This document shows, piece after piece, positions 10,686-19,971 of a stretch of 64,000 bases of DNA (position 1 is its first letter; each line of letters starts with the position of its first letter). Where the stretch lies: positions 2,773,001 through 2,837,000 of the forward strand of contig NZ_AP027081.1 in NCBI RefSeq assembly GCF_030295425.1. The letters run 5' to 3'. Source of the DNA: Mesoterricola sediminis. GTDB taxonomy: Bacteria > Acidobacteriota > Holophagae > Holophagales > Holophagaceae. A program made the position numbers and the translations under genes. Below the pieces are notes generated by a model, which did no database searches, was not told the origin of the DNA, and saw only the letters and a program-made list of their open reading frames with translations.

Positions 10686-13600
10686 CTACCGGATGATGCG
10701 CCAGGCCCGGATCCTGGGCATGGTGGAGGGCGGCTTGCCCGGCCCCGGCTGAGTGCCGATGGTCCCCGAGCCCGTGGCGCCGTTCCTCACCTCGCCGGTC
10801 TGGAGCACGCCGGCCAGGCCGATCGTGGCCATCTCGCTGGAGATGTCGTTGAAGGAGCCATACCAGCCGTTGTCGCAGAGGCTTCCGGGCGTGGCCACGG
10901 CCTGGGCCCCGTTGTTGAAGACCGGCGCCAGCACGTCGCACATGCGGAACGAGTAGCTGTAGCCGGAGCCGGAACAGGCCGTGGAAGTGGCTTCGGGCGT
11001 GTAGGTGGAGAAGAACAGCACCCGGTTGAGGACCACGGAGGGGGTGACCGTCTTCTGGTACGCGTACCGGTCCTGGGCGGAGACGTAGGCCGACTTCTGG
11101 GTCCCCACCGTGTAGTTGAGGTAGTAGCCGAACTTCGTCTTCAGGTAGTAGTTCGTCTGGGAGCTGTCCACCGCCGTCCCGGAGGAGGAGGCGATGGCGG
11201 TGAGGTCGGCCAGGTCGTCGTCCGTGAGGCCCTTGGTGTCGATGGGCCCGAGGGTGCCCGTGATGTCGGCGCTGTCCTGCCGGTCCAGCACCACCAGGAG
11301 CCGGTTGCGGTACGAGGTGCCGCCCCCGCCGGGATTCACCGAATCCAGGTCCATGGGATCGTTGCGGTCGCCGGTCCCGAACACCACGCCCCAGGTGGGG
11401 ACGATGGCCTTGGGGGCCGTGGTCCGGGCCACGGGGAAGCCGTAGGGCAGGTTGAACACCACCGGCGCGACGCTGACGGCGGTGCCGGCGTACTTGGGCG
11501 TGTAGAGGCGGCGCACCGACCAGCTGTCCATGTTCATGGTGTCGCTGCGGGAGCCGCTGGCCGCCATCGCGCCCAGCACATAGGCCCCGCCCGAGGTGTC
11601 CGTGAAGTAAACCCGCTGCGTGGAATTGCTGTTGCTGATGGCCTCGACGGGCGTGACGGAGGCGGGGATGCAGCCCATGGAGGGGAAGGCCGACTTGAGG
11701 GTCGCGTCCTTCGCGAAATCCCACACCTTCACCACCGAACCGTCCCGGACATTGAGGGCGAGCACGGACCGGCCCAGCTTCGTGCCGGAACCGTAGCCCG
11801 GAGGCGTCGCCGTGGTGGCGGCGGAGAAGGCCGTGTCCACCTCGGGCGTCGTCAGGCCGCCGCCCATGAGGAACACGTCGGTCAGGACGCCGCCATAGCG
11901 GATCCGGGAGATGGTCGGGGTGCTGGAGCTGAAGCCGAGGGTCTTGAGGGTCTGGTTGGGGGACGTGGTGTCCGTCGGCGCGATTTCGTCGGGCCGGATC
12001 TTCCAGGCGACCTGGAGCTGGGTCGGATCATTGTTGGTGAAGGTGAGGCAGTAGAGGCTGCGCCCGCCCTTGCGCAGGCCCACGAGGATGCGGACGACGT
12101 CATTGCCGTCCACCATGCCGTTGCGGGTCCCGGCCTCGTTGAAATAGACCGTCGGCGAGCCGTCCATCAGGAAGCGGTGGGTGGTCCCGTTCCGCCAGGC
12201 CTGGAGGCCGCCCAGGAAATCGGGGGGCAGGAAGGCCCAGAGTTCGTCCACGGCCCCTTCCACCACGCCCTGGACGAGGGGCCGCCCCCCCACCGTCTCG
12301 GTGGCCTTGGGGATGCCGCTCACCTCGCCGAACCCGTGCAGGAGGCCCTGGTTGTCGCCGACGATGATCAGGCGGAAGTGGATGTCCGTCAGGTGACTCT
12401 TGAAATCGGAATGGAAAGTCGCCAGGGAACTGCCCGAGGGGATGGCGGAGGTGGGGAATTCCAGGATGACGGGGGTGCTGTTGATGATGTCCCCCATGAT
12501 GTCGGCCCGGACCCCGGTGATGGAGCTGTTGGCGGAGGTGTCCGCCTGGGCCGCGAGGCTGGCCCCCATCATGAAGCGGATCAGGCTGCGCCGCTCGGTA
12601 TCCGAGGAGACCCCCAGCATGGCGTTCGTGATGCTCGACGTGAGGCTCTCGTTCCAGGCCACCAGGGTGTTCGTGAAGGTGGTCGCGGAGGAGGGCGAGA
12701 GGGTGTAGATCTTGCGGTTGTTCCAGCCCCGGGTGGCGAGCGCGTCGGCCGCGGACCACGCGGCGTTGCCCGCGTTGAGACCGCTCGTCGCCGCCAGGAC
12801 CGCGCCGTTCTTGTCGAGGATGTTGATCTGGTTCCCCAGGACCGAAAGGCCGGTCATCAGGAGGTCCCCGGTCCAGACGGAGCTCTGGTTGGTGATGAAG
12901 GTTCCCACGTAGGTCTGCCGGCCCACATTGAGGCCGACGAGGGGGGCCACCGGGGAGCCCATGGTGTTGGTGGCGCTGCGGGCCATGCCGAAGGCGAGGG
13001 AGAGGGCATCGGACAGGCCGTCCGGGTCCTTGCCATCGAAGTAGAAGGGGTTCTTCTGCTTGTCGGCCGCATTCGGGTCCAGGGGGTTGTAGGACGGCGG
13101 CGGATTGTTGTTGATGTCCCACGGCGTGGTCCGCTTTTCCCACCCGTACAGGGCCGCCGCGTACATGGCCTTCTTGGCCCCGTACGTGTCGTTCAGGTTG
13201 CCCTCCAGGCTCACCCCGATGGTCATGGTGCTGATGCGCCGCGTGATCCCGCTGGGCCGGGAGGTGATCACCCAGGGCACCTTGACGTTCGCGCTGTAGT
13301 TATCGGTGGGCATCCCCGAGATCGAGCTCGAGGTGGGGTAGTGGGCGGCGATGCCGGCGAGGGTGTAGAAGTTGTTGTAGGCGCGCGCCCCCTTGATGTA
13401 GCTGGGATTGGTGGCGACGGCCTTGTTGCCGTTGGCGACGCCCGTGGCGTAGGGATCCGAATCCCCGCCCGCGTCCGTCGGCCCGCCGTCCGAGAGGATG
13501 ATCAGGTAGCTCTGGGTGCAGGAGGGCACGTCCTTGGGGAAGACACTGTTGCCCGTGTTGGTGTTGGCGAACTGGGCATAGGCGTTCATCACGCCGTTGG

Positions 13601-15029
13601 TGAGGGGCGTGCTGCCCGAGGCCCGCATGGTGATGACGTAGCGGAGCCGCTCGTCCGGGTTGTTGGCGCTGGTGGGCTGGGTGAGCTTGAGGAGCTCACG
13701 GTCGCCCGGGTTCCCGTTCGTATTGTTGGAATCGTACTGGGTCGGCGCGGTGGTGCCGCTGCTGGAATCCGGATCCCCGTAGAAGAACCGGAGGGCCCAC
13801 TCCACATCCAGCTGGTTGTCCACCCAGGTCTGGATCAGGCAGCGCTTGATGGCCATGAAGCGCGTCATGCCCGGGAGCTGGTTGTTCCAGGCGGCGCCGC
13901 CCTCGCGCACGTCCTTGACCGCGTAGCTGCCAGCGTTGGTCCCGGTGTAGGCGGTGATGCCGTCGTCCGTGGCGTTCCGCACGTCCTGGCCGAAGGCGAT
14001 CCACATGAGGTAGTCGGCCCCGTAGTTGAAGCAGCCGATCTTGCCCTTGGCGCTCGTCGCGCCCGTCCAGGGCTGGAGGATGCCGTCGTTGCCGTCGAAG
14101 CCCTGGGACCAGATGCCGTCCACCTCGTACCACTGGGCCTTGCTGGTCTGGTTCCCGTTGGAATCCGGCACCTTGTCGAAGATGTACGTGTGCTGGGGGT
14201 GCTTCTTGGCCACCGCGTCGGCATAGTTGCCGTTGCCGCCCGTGGGCCACTGGGGCGCCGGGCTCAGGGACCGGTTCTGGCCCTCGTAGTAGGGCACGGC
14301 GTCGAAGAGCGCCCAGGGCAGCGGCAGGTCCACGACGCGGATCTTGTCGGACCGCTTGATGTCCGTGGCGGAGTAGGAGGTGTAGTTGCCGCCGGCGCCG
14401 CCCGAATAGGGCCGCGGCTTGATGTTCAGGTTCCCGACCGCATAGGTGCCCGTGGTCCCGTCCGACTTCACGTACGAGTAGTTCACGGCGGAAGAGCTCG
14501 AGGCGAAGGAGAAGCGCACGTGGCTGGCCCGCTGGACCCAGAGCTTCACGTCCGTGCTGTTCACGTCCGAATAGACGACGGGGTCCCCGTTGGGCTTGAT
14601 GAGGATGCCGTTCTTCAGGCCGGATACCACGTTGCCGGGCGACGGGTCGATGGCCTTGCCCTCGTGGAGGTTCACCCACACGGAGATGCTGGACCCGGAG
14701 CCGCTGGAGTACACCACGGGCACCACCCGGTTCTGGAAATCGCCCGCGGGCAGGCCCCAGACGTTGTTGTGGATGCTCTGCCCCGTGGAGCCCTGGGTGG
14801 AGGTCCGGTCCGCGTCGGCGTAGTAGAGCTTGCTCCAGTAGACGCCGTTCATGGATCCGGAGTTGTCGATGAGGGTGATGATCTCCGGCTTGGCGGCGGC
14901 GGAGGTGCCGCCCGTGTACACATCGAGCACGTCGGTCTTGCAGGTCTGGAGGCGCGTGTCGAGCTGGGCCGTGGCCACGACCGGGGCCAGGGCCAGCAGG
15001 AGGGTGGAAATCGCGCGGAAGCACTTCAT
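10686..15029 (-). CDS. pilY1: Type IV pilus tip/biogenesis protein PilY1-like
   Basis: 1447 aa from ATG 15029 (an ATG at 15047 is possible but overlaps the pilX stop). A signal peptide (MKCFRAISTLLLALAPVVAT) is followed by a von Willebrand A-like region whose metal-site motif DNSGS is at residues 55-59 (EIITLIDNSGSMNG). The C-terminal half, from about residue 850, has PilY1 beta-propeller features (LRLIIVGDNQGLLHGF-type stretches, FGTGDRNDPMD). It closes a minor-pilin operon, the usual place for pilY1, and would act at the pilus tip in adhesion or extension control. The Asn-containing metal motif and long Ser/Thr-rich segments are typical of the family. Confidence 0.88.
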   Translation of the reverse strand: MKCFRAISTLLLALAPVVATAQLDTRLQTCKTDVLDVYTGGTSAAAKPEIITLIDNSGSMNGVYWSKLYYADADRTSTQGSTGQSIHNNVWGLPAGDFQNRVVPVVYSSGSGSSISVWVNLHEGKAIDPSPGNVVSGLKNGILIKPNGDPVVYSDVNSTDVKLWVQRASHVRFSFASSSSAVNYSYVKSDGTTGTYAVGNLNIKPRPYSGGAGGNYTSYSATDIKRSDKIRVVDLPLPWALFDAVPYYEGQNRSLSPAPQWPTGGNGNYADAVAKKHPQHTYIFDKVPDSNGNQTSKAQWYEVDGIWSQGFDGNDGILQPWTGATSAKGKIGCFNYGADYLMWIAFGQDVRNATDDGITAYTGTNAGSYAVKDVREGGAAWNNQLPGMTRFMAIKRCLIQTWVDNQLDVEWALRFFYGDPDSSSGTTAPTQYDSNNTNGNPGDRELLKLTQPTSANNPDERLRYVITMRASGSTPLTNGVMNAYAQFANTNTGNSVFPKDVPSCTQSYLIILSDGGPTDAGGDSDPYATGVANGNKAVATNPSYIKGARAYNNFYTLAGIAAHYPTSSSISGMPTDNYSANVKVPWVITSRPSGITRRISTMTIGVSLEGNLNDTYGAKKAMYAAALYGWEKRTTPWDINNNPPPSYNPLDPNAADKQKNPFYFDGKDPDGLSDALSLAFGMARSATNTMGSPVAPLVGLNVGRQTYVGTFITNQSSVWTGDLLMTGLSVLGNQINILDKNGAVLAATSGLNAGNAAWSAADALATRGWNNRKIYTLSPSSATTFTNTLVAWNESLTSSITNAMLGVSSDTERRSLIRFMMGASLAAQADTSANSSITGVRADIMGDIINSTPVILEFPTSAIPSGSSLATFHSDFKSHLTDIHFRLIIVGDNQGLLHGFGEVSGIPKATETVGGRPLVQGVVEGAVDELWAFLPPDFLGGLQAWRNGTTHRFLMDGSPTVYFNEAGTRNGMVDGNDVVRILVGLRKGGRSLYCLTFTNNDPTQLQVAWKIRPDEIAPTDTTSPNQTLKTLGFSSSTPTISRIRYGGVLTDVFLMGGGLTTPEVDTAFSAATTATPPGYGSGTKLGRSVLALNVRDGSVVKVWDFAKDATLKSAFPSMGCIPASVTPVEAISNSNSTQRVYFTDTSGGAYVLGAMAASGSRSDTMNMDSWSVRRLYTPKYAGTAVSVAPVVFNLPYGFPVARTTAPKAIVPTWGVVFGTGDRNDPMDLDSVNPGGGGTSYRNRLLVVLDRQDSADITGTLGPIDTKGLTDDDLADLTAIASSSGTAVDSSQTNYYLKTKFGYYLNYTVGTQKSAYVSAQDRYAYQKTVTPSVVLNRVLFFSTYTPEATSTACSGSGYSYSFRMCDVLAPVFNNGAQAVATPGSLCDNGWYGSFNDISSEMATIGLAGVLQTGEVRNGATGSGTIGTQPGPGKPPSTMPRIRAWRIIR

Positions 15030-15046
15030 GGCGTGGATCTCCTGCA

Positions 15047-15736
15047 TCAGGGGGCGACGGTGACGAACATTTCACGGGTGGCGCTGAAGCGAACGTAGGT
15101 GTTCAGCCCCGTGGGAACGCTGGCCTTGCCGATGCCCTGCACCTGGTAGAGCGAGGAGGCCAGGCCCGTCTGCTGTGTGGCCCCCCCTGCGGTGGAGCCC
15201 GTGCCGCCCTGGGCGGCCGAGACCTCGGCCACATCGGACTTCCCCAGGTAGCGCACGGTGACGTCGAAGCTCTGGACGGTGGCGAGCCCCGTCTGGAGGA
15301 AGCCCGTCCCCGACCGGGTGAGGACCATGTCGGACGCCGAGGAGCCCTCGGTGGAACCCACCAGGATCGCCCGGTCCCAGGCCACGCCGGCCGAGTCCAC
15401 CCAGCCGGGGTTGAGCAGGTAGGGACTGGACTGCCAGGCCCCCAGGGTGTTGAGCTGGCGGAAGGCCTCCACCAGCCGCTGGCGGTCCCGGTCCGTCGCG
15501 GCGGCGGCGTTCTCGGGGTTGGTCCAGAGCAGGTACCAGTCCAGGCCGGCCTCGGCGGCCTCGGAGGCCCGCGCGGACTGCCATACGGTCCCCGAGCTGG
15601 CCACCTCCGTCAGGGCGTTGCGGCCCAGGGCGAAGGTGAGGATCGTGACCAGGATCAGCAGGGCGAGGGTGGCCAGGATGGTCACGGCGCCCCGCTCCCG
15701 GTCCCGGGAGGCGGAACGGAAAGGTTCAGGAGCCAT
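15047..15736 (-). CDS. pilX: PilX-like minor pilin
   Basis: 229 aa. The N-terminus RERGAVTILATLALLILVTI is a prepilin-type segment: Gly16, then a long hydrophobic helix. Position +5 is Leu rather than Glu, as in initiator/GspK-like pilins and some PilX proteins. Overlaps pilW by 11 bp and ends 17 bp before pilY1. PilX is known to work with PilV, PilW and PilY1 in priming pilus assembly. The identification rests on N-terminal motif and operon position. Confidence 0.8.
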   Translation of the reverse strand: MAPEPFRSASRDRERGAVTILATLALLILVTILTFALGRNALTEVASSGTVWQSARASEAAEAGLDWYLLWTNPENAAAATDRDRQRLVEAFRQLNTLGAWQSSPYLLNPGWVDSAGVAWDRAILVGSTEGSSASDMVLTRSGTGFLQTGLATVQSFDVTVRYLGKSDVAEVSAAQGGTGSTAGGATQQTGLASSLYQVQGIGKASVPTGLNTYVRFSATREMFVTVAP

Positions 15737-16898
15737 ACGCGAAATTCCTTGGAGAAACGAGGATGGTCTGGGTTCGGGTGCGGTAGGCCCGCGTGCCCGG
15801 CGTGGTGGCGTATTCGCTCCGGCGCAGGGGGGTCCGCGAGGTCAGGTCGATGCGGATCAGGCAGTTGATGGAGCGGAACCAGTCCGGGTGGAGGGGATCG
15901 GTGATGGACTTCAGGCCCTGGAGGCCTGCCGAGTTCAGCTGGCTGTTGGCATTGGCCTGCATCGTCGCCCAGTCCACCGTGCCCGTCGTGGGCCGCGTCC
16001 AGGTGCGCCCGCCGTCGAAGGACAGGTCCAGGCGGAAGCCGTCCACGTTCTCGGCCACGATGCGGCCCGGGACCTTCGTCCAGTCCACCGTGCCCGTCAG
16101 GGGATAATCGGCCTGCTGCCGGACCAGGCACGGGAGCCGGACCCCCGAATTGGCCGGGTCCAGGCCCACCGCCTGGACGGAGAAGCGCACCAGCTGGGCG
16201 GGGCGCATGAACATGACCGGCACCTTGGCGAAGTGGGGCTTCTTGAGGCCGACGGTGCCATTTCCCATGGCGAAGCGGTTCACGACGTTCTGGTCCGTCT
16301 GGAACGCGATGGGGTTGGTGCCTCCGGCGATGAGCGGATGTTCCCAGTAGCCCTTCTCGCCGCTGTCCAGGATCACCATGACGTCGTTGGCCTGGAGGTC
16401 GGTGATGTTCCCCGCCAGCAGGTTGAGGGTGACGCTCGTCGGGGGCGAGGTGGGCACGCCCGTGTAGGCGATGTCCTCGCCGTCCGTGTTCGTGGCGAAC
16501 TCGGCCCGGACCCGCAGGGGGATGTCCTGGAAGAACTCGATGACGTCCGAGGTCACCGTCTCGTCCTGGGTGGTCGTGGGATCCGTGTCGCTGATCCGCT
16601 TCACCGTGAGGGCCTGGTCGAGGGCCAGCGAGAAGAGGGGTTCGCTGCCGCTCATGATGTAGGTGGGGAGGGCCCGGTCGGGGAAGATCATGCCCGCCTG
16701 GGAGAAGTCGTCCGAGATCTGCTCGAGGGCCCAGCGGTTGCTGCGCTGGATGCCGATGGTCTCGTTCACGGCGGCGTAGTTGGACGCCGAGCCCCGGAAG
16801 ACCCGGGCCAGGCCCGCCATGAGGATCGCCGTGAAGGCCACGGCGACCATGAGTTCGACGAGGGAGAAGCCCAGGTGGGTCCGTCTAGTAGCGCACAT
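15726..16898 (-). CDS. pilW: PilW-like minor pilin
   Basis: 390 aa with a clear prepilin peptidase site: Gly10 followed by FSLVELMVAVAFTAILMAGL, Glu at +5. The long C-terminal globular part (VFRGSASNYAAVNETIG, SNRWALEQISDDFSQAG) matches the PilW type in size and position. Overlaps pilV by 14 bp and pilX by 11 bp, indicating tight co-translation. Confidence 0.87.
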   Translation of the reverse strand: MCATRRTHLGFSLVELMVAVAFTAILMAGLARVFRGSASNYAAVNETIGIQRSNRWALEQISDDFSQAGMIFPDRALPTYIMSGSEPLFSLALDQALTVKRISDTDPTTTQDETVTSDVIEFFQDIPLRVRAEFATNTDGEDIAYTGVPTSPPTSVTLNLLAGNITDLQANDVMVILDSGEKGYWEHPLIAGGTNPIAFQTDQNVVNRFAMGNGTVGLKKPHFAKVPVMFMRPAQLVRFSVQAVGLDPANSGVRLPCLVRQQADYPLTGTVDWTKVPGRIVAENVDGFRLDLSFDGGRTWTRPTTGTVDWATMQANANSQLNSAGLQGLKSITDPLHPDWFRSINCLIRIDLTSRTPLRRSEYATTPGTRAYRTRTQTILVSPRNFAYGS

Positions 16899-17430
16899 AG
16901 CGGCTCATGCTCATGACGCGGTTCACCGCGCCGTCGGTCCAGGTGACGTTCACCACGAACTCCTGGGAGTGCATGGCGGACACGGGGGCGGTGCCCTGGT
17001 AGGCCAGCCGGGCCCAGGACGCGGCGTAGACCGGCACGCGCTTCTGGGGATCGGGGACCAGCTTGGCCAGGTTCGCCACGGCGGCCCCCGTGGACGTCGT
17101 GACCTGCACGCCGTCCACATTGAATCCGCCCACCGGCGCCGGGTCCTTGGAGGTGCCAGGATCCTTGGTGTAGAGCGCCGTGTAGGCCGGGGTCAGCCCG
17201 TTCATCTTGGCGAAGTAGCTGTGCTGGCCCTCGCTCTGGACCTGCTGCAGCACCTGGTCGGCCACGTACGAGGCCGTCACCCGGCCCCTGCCGCCGGTGG
17301 AAGCCGCGGTGGAGGCGGCCTGGAGGGCCGCGAGGCCGAGAAGTCCGATGGAGAGGATGAAGGCCGCCAGCAGGAACTCCACCAGGGTGAAGCCCCCCTG
17401 CCCCGCCGGCGCCGCGCCCCGGGCCCTCAC
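16885..17430 (-). CDS. pilV: PilV-like minor pilin (GTG start)
   Basis: 181 aa. A GTG at 17430 overlaps the stop codon of the upstream fimT-like gene by 4 bp and gives VRARGAAPAGQGG, then FTLVEFLLAAFILSIGLLGL: prepilin cleavage after Gly13, Glu at +5, and the SIGLLGLAALQ helix typical of PilV. A longer in-frame reading up to 18027 is antiparallel overlap with the neighbour and is not needed. Third-domain details are unclear, but length and context fit PilV. Confidence 0.85.
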   Translation of the reverse strand: MRARGAAPAGQGGFTLVEFLLAAFILSIGLLGLAALQAASTAASTGGRGRVTASYVADQVLQQVQSEGQHSYFAKMNGLTPAYTALYTKDPGTSKDPAPVGGFNVDGVQVTTSTGAAVANLAKLVPDPQKRVPVYAASWARLAYQGTAPVSAMHSQEFVVNVTWTDGAVNRVMSMSRYVRY

Positions 17431-18140
17431 AGCCGCATCCAGGTCGCGGTCGGGCTCGACCGGTAGTACCGCAGGATGGAGCCGGTCTGGGTGACCAGCA
17501 GCACCCCCACGGGGCCCTCCGGGTCCGGGGCCCCGCCCCGGGCCGCCACCACGGCGATGTAGCCCTCCGCGTCGAGGGAGCCGTTGGCGTTGATCGTCCA
17601 GGTGCGGGAGGGATCGGCCAGGCTGTTGGTCCACATCCCGGCCGTGAAGACCGTGCCGCCGTCCACCGCCAGCGTGCTGAGCTTCCCCTGCAGGCTGGTG
17701 ATGGCCGTGGACGCGCCCGAGGTCGCGCCGGTCATGTCCACCATGGCGCGCTGGGCCAGGCTGGGCTCCGAGGCCAGGGACCAGCGCCCCTGGCTCGCGC
17801 CGAACGTGAGGGTGACGGAACTGGATACGACGGCGGGCCCGCCCGTGGCCGCGGTCTGGTAGGCGAAGGCCGCCGCCGAACCCGTCCCCGTGGGCGCCAC
17901 CGTCACGGCCTGGCCGCTGCCGCGGGCCAGGGTCCGGGCCTCCACCAGGGCCCCGTAGATGCCGTTGAGCGTGCCCTTCACGGCCGGCGCCGTGCGGTCC
18001 ATGACCGAGAAGGCGTAGACCAGGCAAAGGATGGAGATGATGGCCATCACGACGAGCAGTTCGATGAGGGCAAGGCCCCGTTCCCCGCGGTGTCGCCCGG
18101 CCCTGGCGTGTGGCCCCTCGGCTGGAAAGGTCTGGATCAT
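17427..18140 (-). CDS. fimT: FimT/GspH-type minor pilin, first gene of the pilus operon
   Basis: 237 aa. The ATG at 18140 has a strong ribosome site (GGAGGAAAT, 7 bp upstream). The N-terminus ERGLALIELLVVMAIISIL is a prepilin site (Gly22, Glu at +5). The body resembles FimT/FimU/GspH pseudopilins (GIYGALVEARTLARGSGQAV). In-frame codons further upstream to 18299 lack a ribosome site. It begins the operon fimT-pilV-pilW-pilX-pilY1. It could also be called fimU; the two are not separable by eye. Confidence 0.82.
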   Translation of the reverse strand: MIQTFPAEGPHARAGRHRGERGLALIELLVVMAIISILCLVYAFSVMDRTAPAVKGTLNGIYGALVEARTLARGSGQAVTVAPTGTGSAAAFAYQTAATGGPAVVSSSVTLTFGASQGRWSLASEPSLAQRAMVDMTGATSGASTAITSLQGKLSTLAVDGGTVFTAGMWTNSLADPSRTWTINANGSLDAEGYIAVVAARGGAPDPEGPVGVLLVTQTGSILRYYRSSPTATWMRL

Positions 18141-18337
18141 AGACGGATTTCCTCCGATCACCCGCACCCTCCGCGAACGGGCCTGGAGCCTCCCCGCAAA
18201 AGAATGCTTGAACATGAAAATTGTCGGGAATTCACCATTCAAAACCACGAAAGCTTCACCCCCCGGCGAAGAGCGCCCGATTCGCGCAGCGAAGGGCACA
18301 TTCCGGGACCTGAAGTGAACATTTCAACGGTTGAGCA
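18141..18337 (-). promoter_or_regulatory. Intergenic region in front of the pilus operon
   Basis: A 197-bp gap between the LytTR gene and fimT, AT-richer than its surroundings (about 18200-18260). It probably holds the pilus operon promoter and LytTR sites. No convincing -35/-10 pair or LytTR direct repeat could be fixed by eye. Confidence 0.35.
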
Positions 18338-19075
18338 TCACTGGAGACCCAGGATGCGGTTCAGCTCGCGGGTGCCCATGCGGGTCGCGATGTACTCCCG
18401 GCCGTCCGCCAGGAGGATCATGCGCTTCCCGTAGCGAAGCACCCGGAGGCCCCGCACGCCCTCGGGACGGGCCACCACCGTGCGATTCAGGCGGATGAGC
18501 CGGACGCCGGGCAGGGCCTCCAGCACCTGGTTCAGGGACCGCCACCGGGTCTGGAACTCCCCGGAGGCCGTGCAGGCCCAGACGGCCGCTCGCTCCAGCT
18601 TGAAGTGGCTGATCTTGGCCACCTCCAGGAGGAGGGTGCCCGTGCCCGCGAGCACCGGGATCCGGGGCGCCGGCTGCGCGAGGCTCGCCGCCTGGGCCAC
18701 CCCCAGCTGCTTGCGCACGCGCTCAAGGGCCTTCTCGATGCGTTCCTGGGAAAAGGGCTTGAGCAGGAAGTCCGTGGCCTCGAAATCGAAGGCGGGCACG
18801 GCGAACTCCGCACCGCTGGTGACCAGCACGATGGGGAGCCGCGTGGAGTATTCGGCGAGGATATCGAGCCCGCTGGCGCCGGGCATCTTCACATCGATGA
18901 AGAGCGCGTCCGGCTGATCATGGCCCTGGAGCCAGTCCACCAGGGTGGCCCCATCCGCGAACTTCCCGACCACCGTACAGCCTGATTTTTCCAGACATCG
19001 TCCCAACCTCAGCAGCGAGAGGGACTCATCATCGGCTATGGCGATCTTCAGACTGCGGGAATCTTGCTGGGTCAT
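18338..19075 (-). CDS. LytTR response regulator, AlgR-like
   Basis: 245 aa from MTQQDSRSLK. Receiver domain with acidic pocket D15/D16, phospho-acceptor D61 (FIDVKMPGASG), Ser/Thr in LVTSG (about 84-88) and K106 (LLKPFS). LytTR DNA-binding domain from about residue 150 to the end (RWRSLNQVLEALPGVRLIRL, YIATRMGTRELNRILGL). The start was chosen at 19075; ATGs at 19090 and 19162 are alternatives. It sits directly upstream of, and co-oriented with, the minor-pilin operon. In Pseudomonas, AlgR of this family drives the fimU-pilVWXY1 operon, so it is a good candidate activator. No partner kinase is seen here. Confidence 0.9.
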   Translation of the reverse strand: MTQQDSRSLKIAIADDESLSLLRLGRCLEKSGCTVVGKFADGATLVDWLQGHDQPDALFIDVKMPGASGLDILAEYSTRLPIVLVTSGAEFAVPAFDFEATDFLLKPFSQERIEKALERVRKQLGVAQAASLAQPAPRIPVLAGTGTLLLEVAKISHFKLERAAVWACTASGEFQTRWRSLNQVLEALPGVRLIRLNRTVVARPEGVRGLRVLRYGKRMILLADGREYIATRMGTRELNRILGLQ

Positions 19076-19231
19076 TCGCTTCTCTTGCATCGAGCATACA
19101 GTGCGCCGGGACGGCCGCTTCATGGGCTTGCAAAGATGCCATTCACCCTTCCAATTGTGCACTTCGCTGTATTACAACGTGCATATCGAGCTCGCCCCCC
19201 CGACACCTCGCTACCACCGTAGGATGGAGGC

Positions 19232-19786
19232 ATGAACGACCTGGTCATCACGAGGCGCACCCTCGCCCTGGCGGCTCTCTGGACCGTGGCCGCCATCCAC
19301 GCCTGGATCCTCCTCGTCCAGGCCGCCCTGATCATCTTCGCGCCCCAGGGCGCCTGGCACTGGCCCGACGTCTACCAGGTGGAAGTGGTCGAAGTGGACA
19401 AGGACTCCAACGATGCCTTCCAGCGCGAGGTGAGCGTCCTCATCGGCGGCGAGGCCGAGACCATCAGCCTGCCCCGCCGGGAGGCCCTGGAGCTCCACCG
19501 CCACGACACCTTCTGGGTGCTGGACAACTTCTACGCCACCGGCATCCGCCCCGCCCAGTTCCGCCTCACCCCCGGCCGCCTCCTGGCCGAATACCCCGAA
19601 GTCCTCCTCCTCCTGGCCCTCGCCCTCATCCTCCGCATCCGCCGCTCCCGCTGGGGCCTCCCCCCCGAACCCGCCGCTGTGCCTGAAGGCGAACGCAAGG
19701 TGTACCGCGACACCTTCCACACCCGCGCCCAGCGCCACGCCGCCCCCGAGAAAGACCCCTCGACTTCCGGAACCGACAAGGTATAA
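19232..19786 (+). CDS. Membrane protein of unknown function
   Basis: 184 aa with an N-terminal helix (about 10-37, LALAALWTVAAIHAWILLVQ) and a second near residues 125-138 (VLLLLALALILRIRR). The roughly 85-residue segment between (VYQVEVVEVDKDSN...) is probably periplasmic; the tail is basic and proline-rich. No family recognised. The ATG follows a clear AGGATGGAGG region. It lies just upstream of tRNA-Val and outside the genomic island. Confidence 0.7.
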   Translation: MNDLVITRRTLALAALWTVAAIHAWILLVQAALIIFAPQGAWHWPDVYQVEVVEVDKDSNDAFQREVSVLIGGEAETISLPRREALELHRHDTFWVLDNFYATGIRPAQFRLTPGRLLAEYPEVLLLLALALILRIRRSRWGLPPEPAAVPEGERKVYRDTFHTRAQRHAAPEKDPSTSGTDKV

Positions 19787-19805
19787 TGAACCTTCGCCGA
19801 CACAT

Positions 19806-19881
19806 TGGCGCGTAGCTCAGGGGTTAGAGCACTACCTTGACACGGTAGGGGTCGGTGGTTCGATTCCACTCGCGCCAACCA
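19806..19881 (+). tRNA. tRNA-Val (GAC), CCA encoded
   Basis: A complete cloverleaf can be drawn: acceptor TGGCGCG pairs with CGCGCCA; D-arm GCTC/GAGC; anticodon stem CTACC/GGTAG with loop TTGACAC (anticodon GAC, Val); T-arm GGTGG/CCACT with loop TTCGATT; discriminator A and encoded CCA. Its 3' 47 bases are repeated at 29046-29092, which marks it as the integration site of the island that follows. Confidence 0.95.
19835..19881 (+). repeat. attL: 47-bp direct repeat in the tRNA-Val 3' end
   Basis: The last 47 bases of tRNA-Val, from the anticodon stem to the encoded CCA, are identical to 29046-29092. Sequence differs immediately outside on both sides. This is the standard signature of tyrosine-integrase insertion at a tRNA 3' end. 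Confidence 0.93.
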
Positions 19882-19889
19882 AAACGAAC

Positions 19890-19920
19890 GAGGCACCCAT
19901 TGGGTGCCTCTTGTTTTATT
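19890..19920 (+). terminator. Intrinsic terminator after tRNA-Val
   Basis: A 9-bp stem GAGGCACCC / GGGTGCCTC with loop ATT, followed by TTGTTTTATT. Lies 8 bp after the tRNA. Because it is inside the island it was probably brought in with the integrated element; the original chromosomal terminator is the hairpin at 29101. Confidence 0.88.
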
Positions 19921-19950
19921 CCGGCACAAGGCCGTCTCAAGATTCGCCCA

Positions 19951-19971
19951 GGCCCACAATAGGCCCAAAAC
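19951..19971. repeat. Inner-border repeat, left copy (candidate integrase arm site)
   Basis: A 21-bp sequence beginning GGCCCACAATAGGCCC is repeated exactly at 28912-28932 in the same orientation. The copies lie 69 bp inside attL and 113 bp inside attR, so they would flank the core in the circular form, as integrase arm-type sites do. The rest of 19920-20321 (about 400 bp before the integrase) holds no gene; apparent reading frames there come from the antisense of the tRNA. Confidence 0.5.

Noticed and set aside
12177-15098. 973-codon plus-strand open frame opposite pilY1
   Set aside because: Val/Gly/Ala/His-rich shadow of the pilY1 frame, no motif, no ribosome site.
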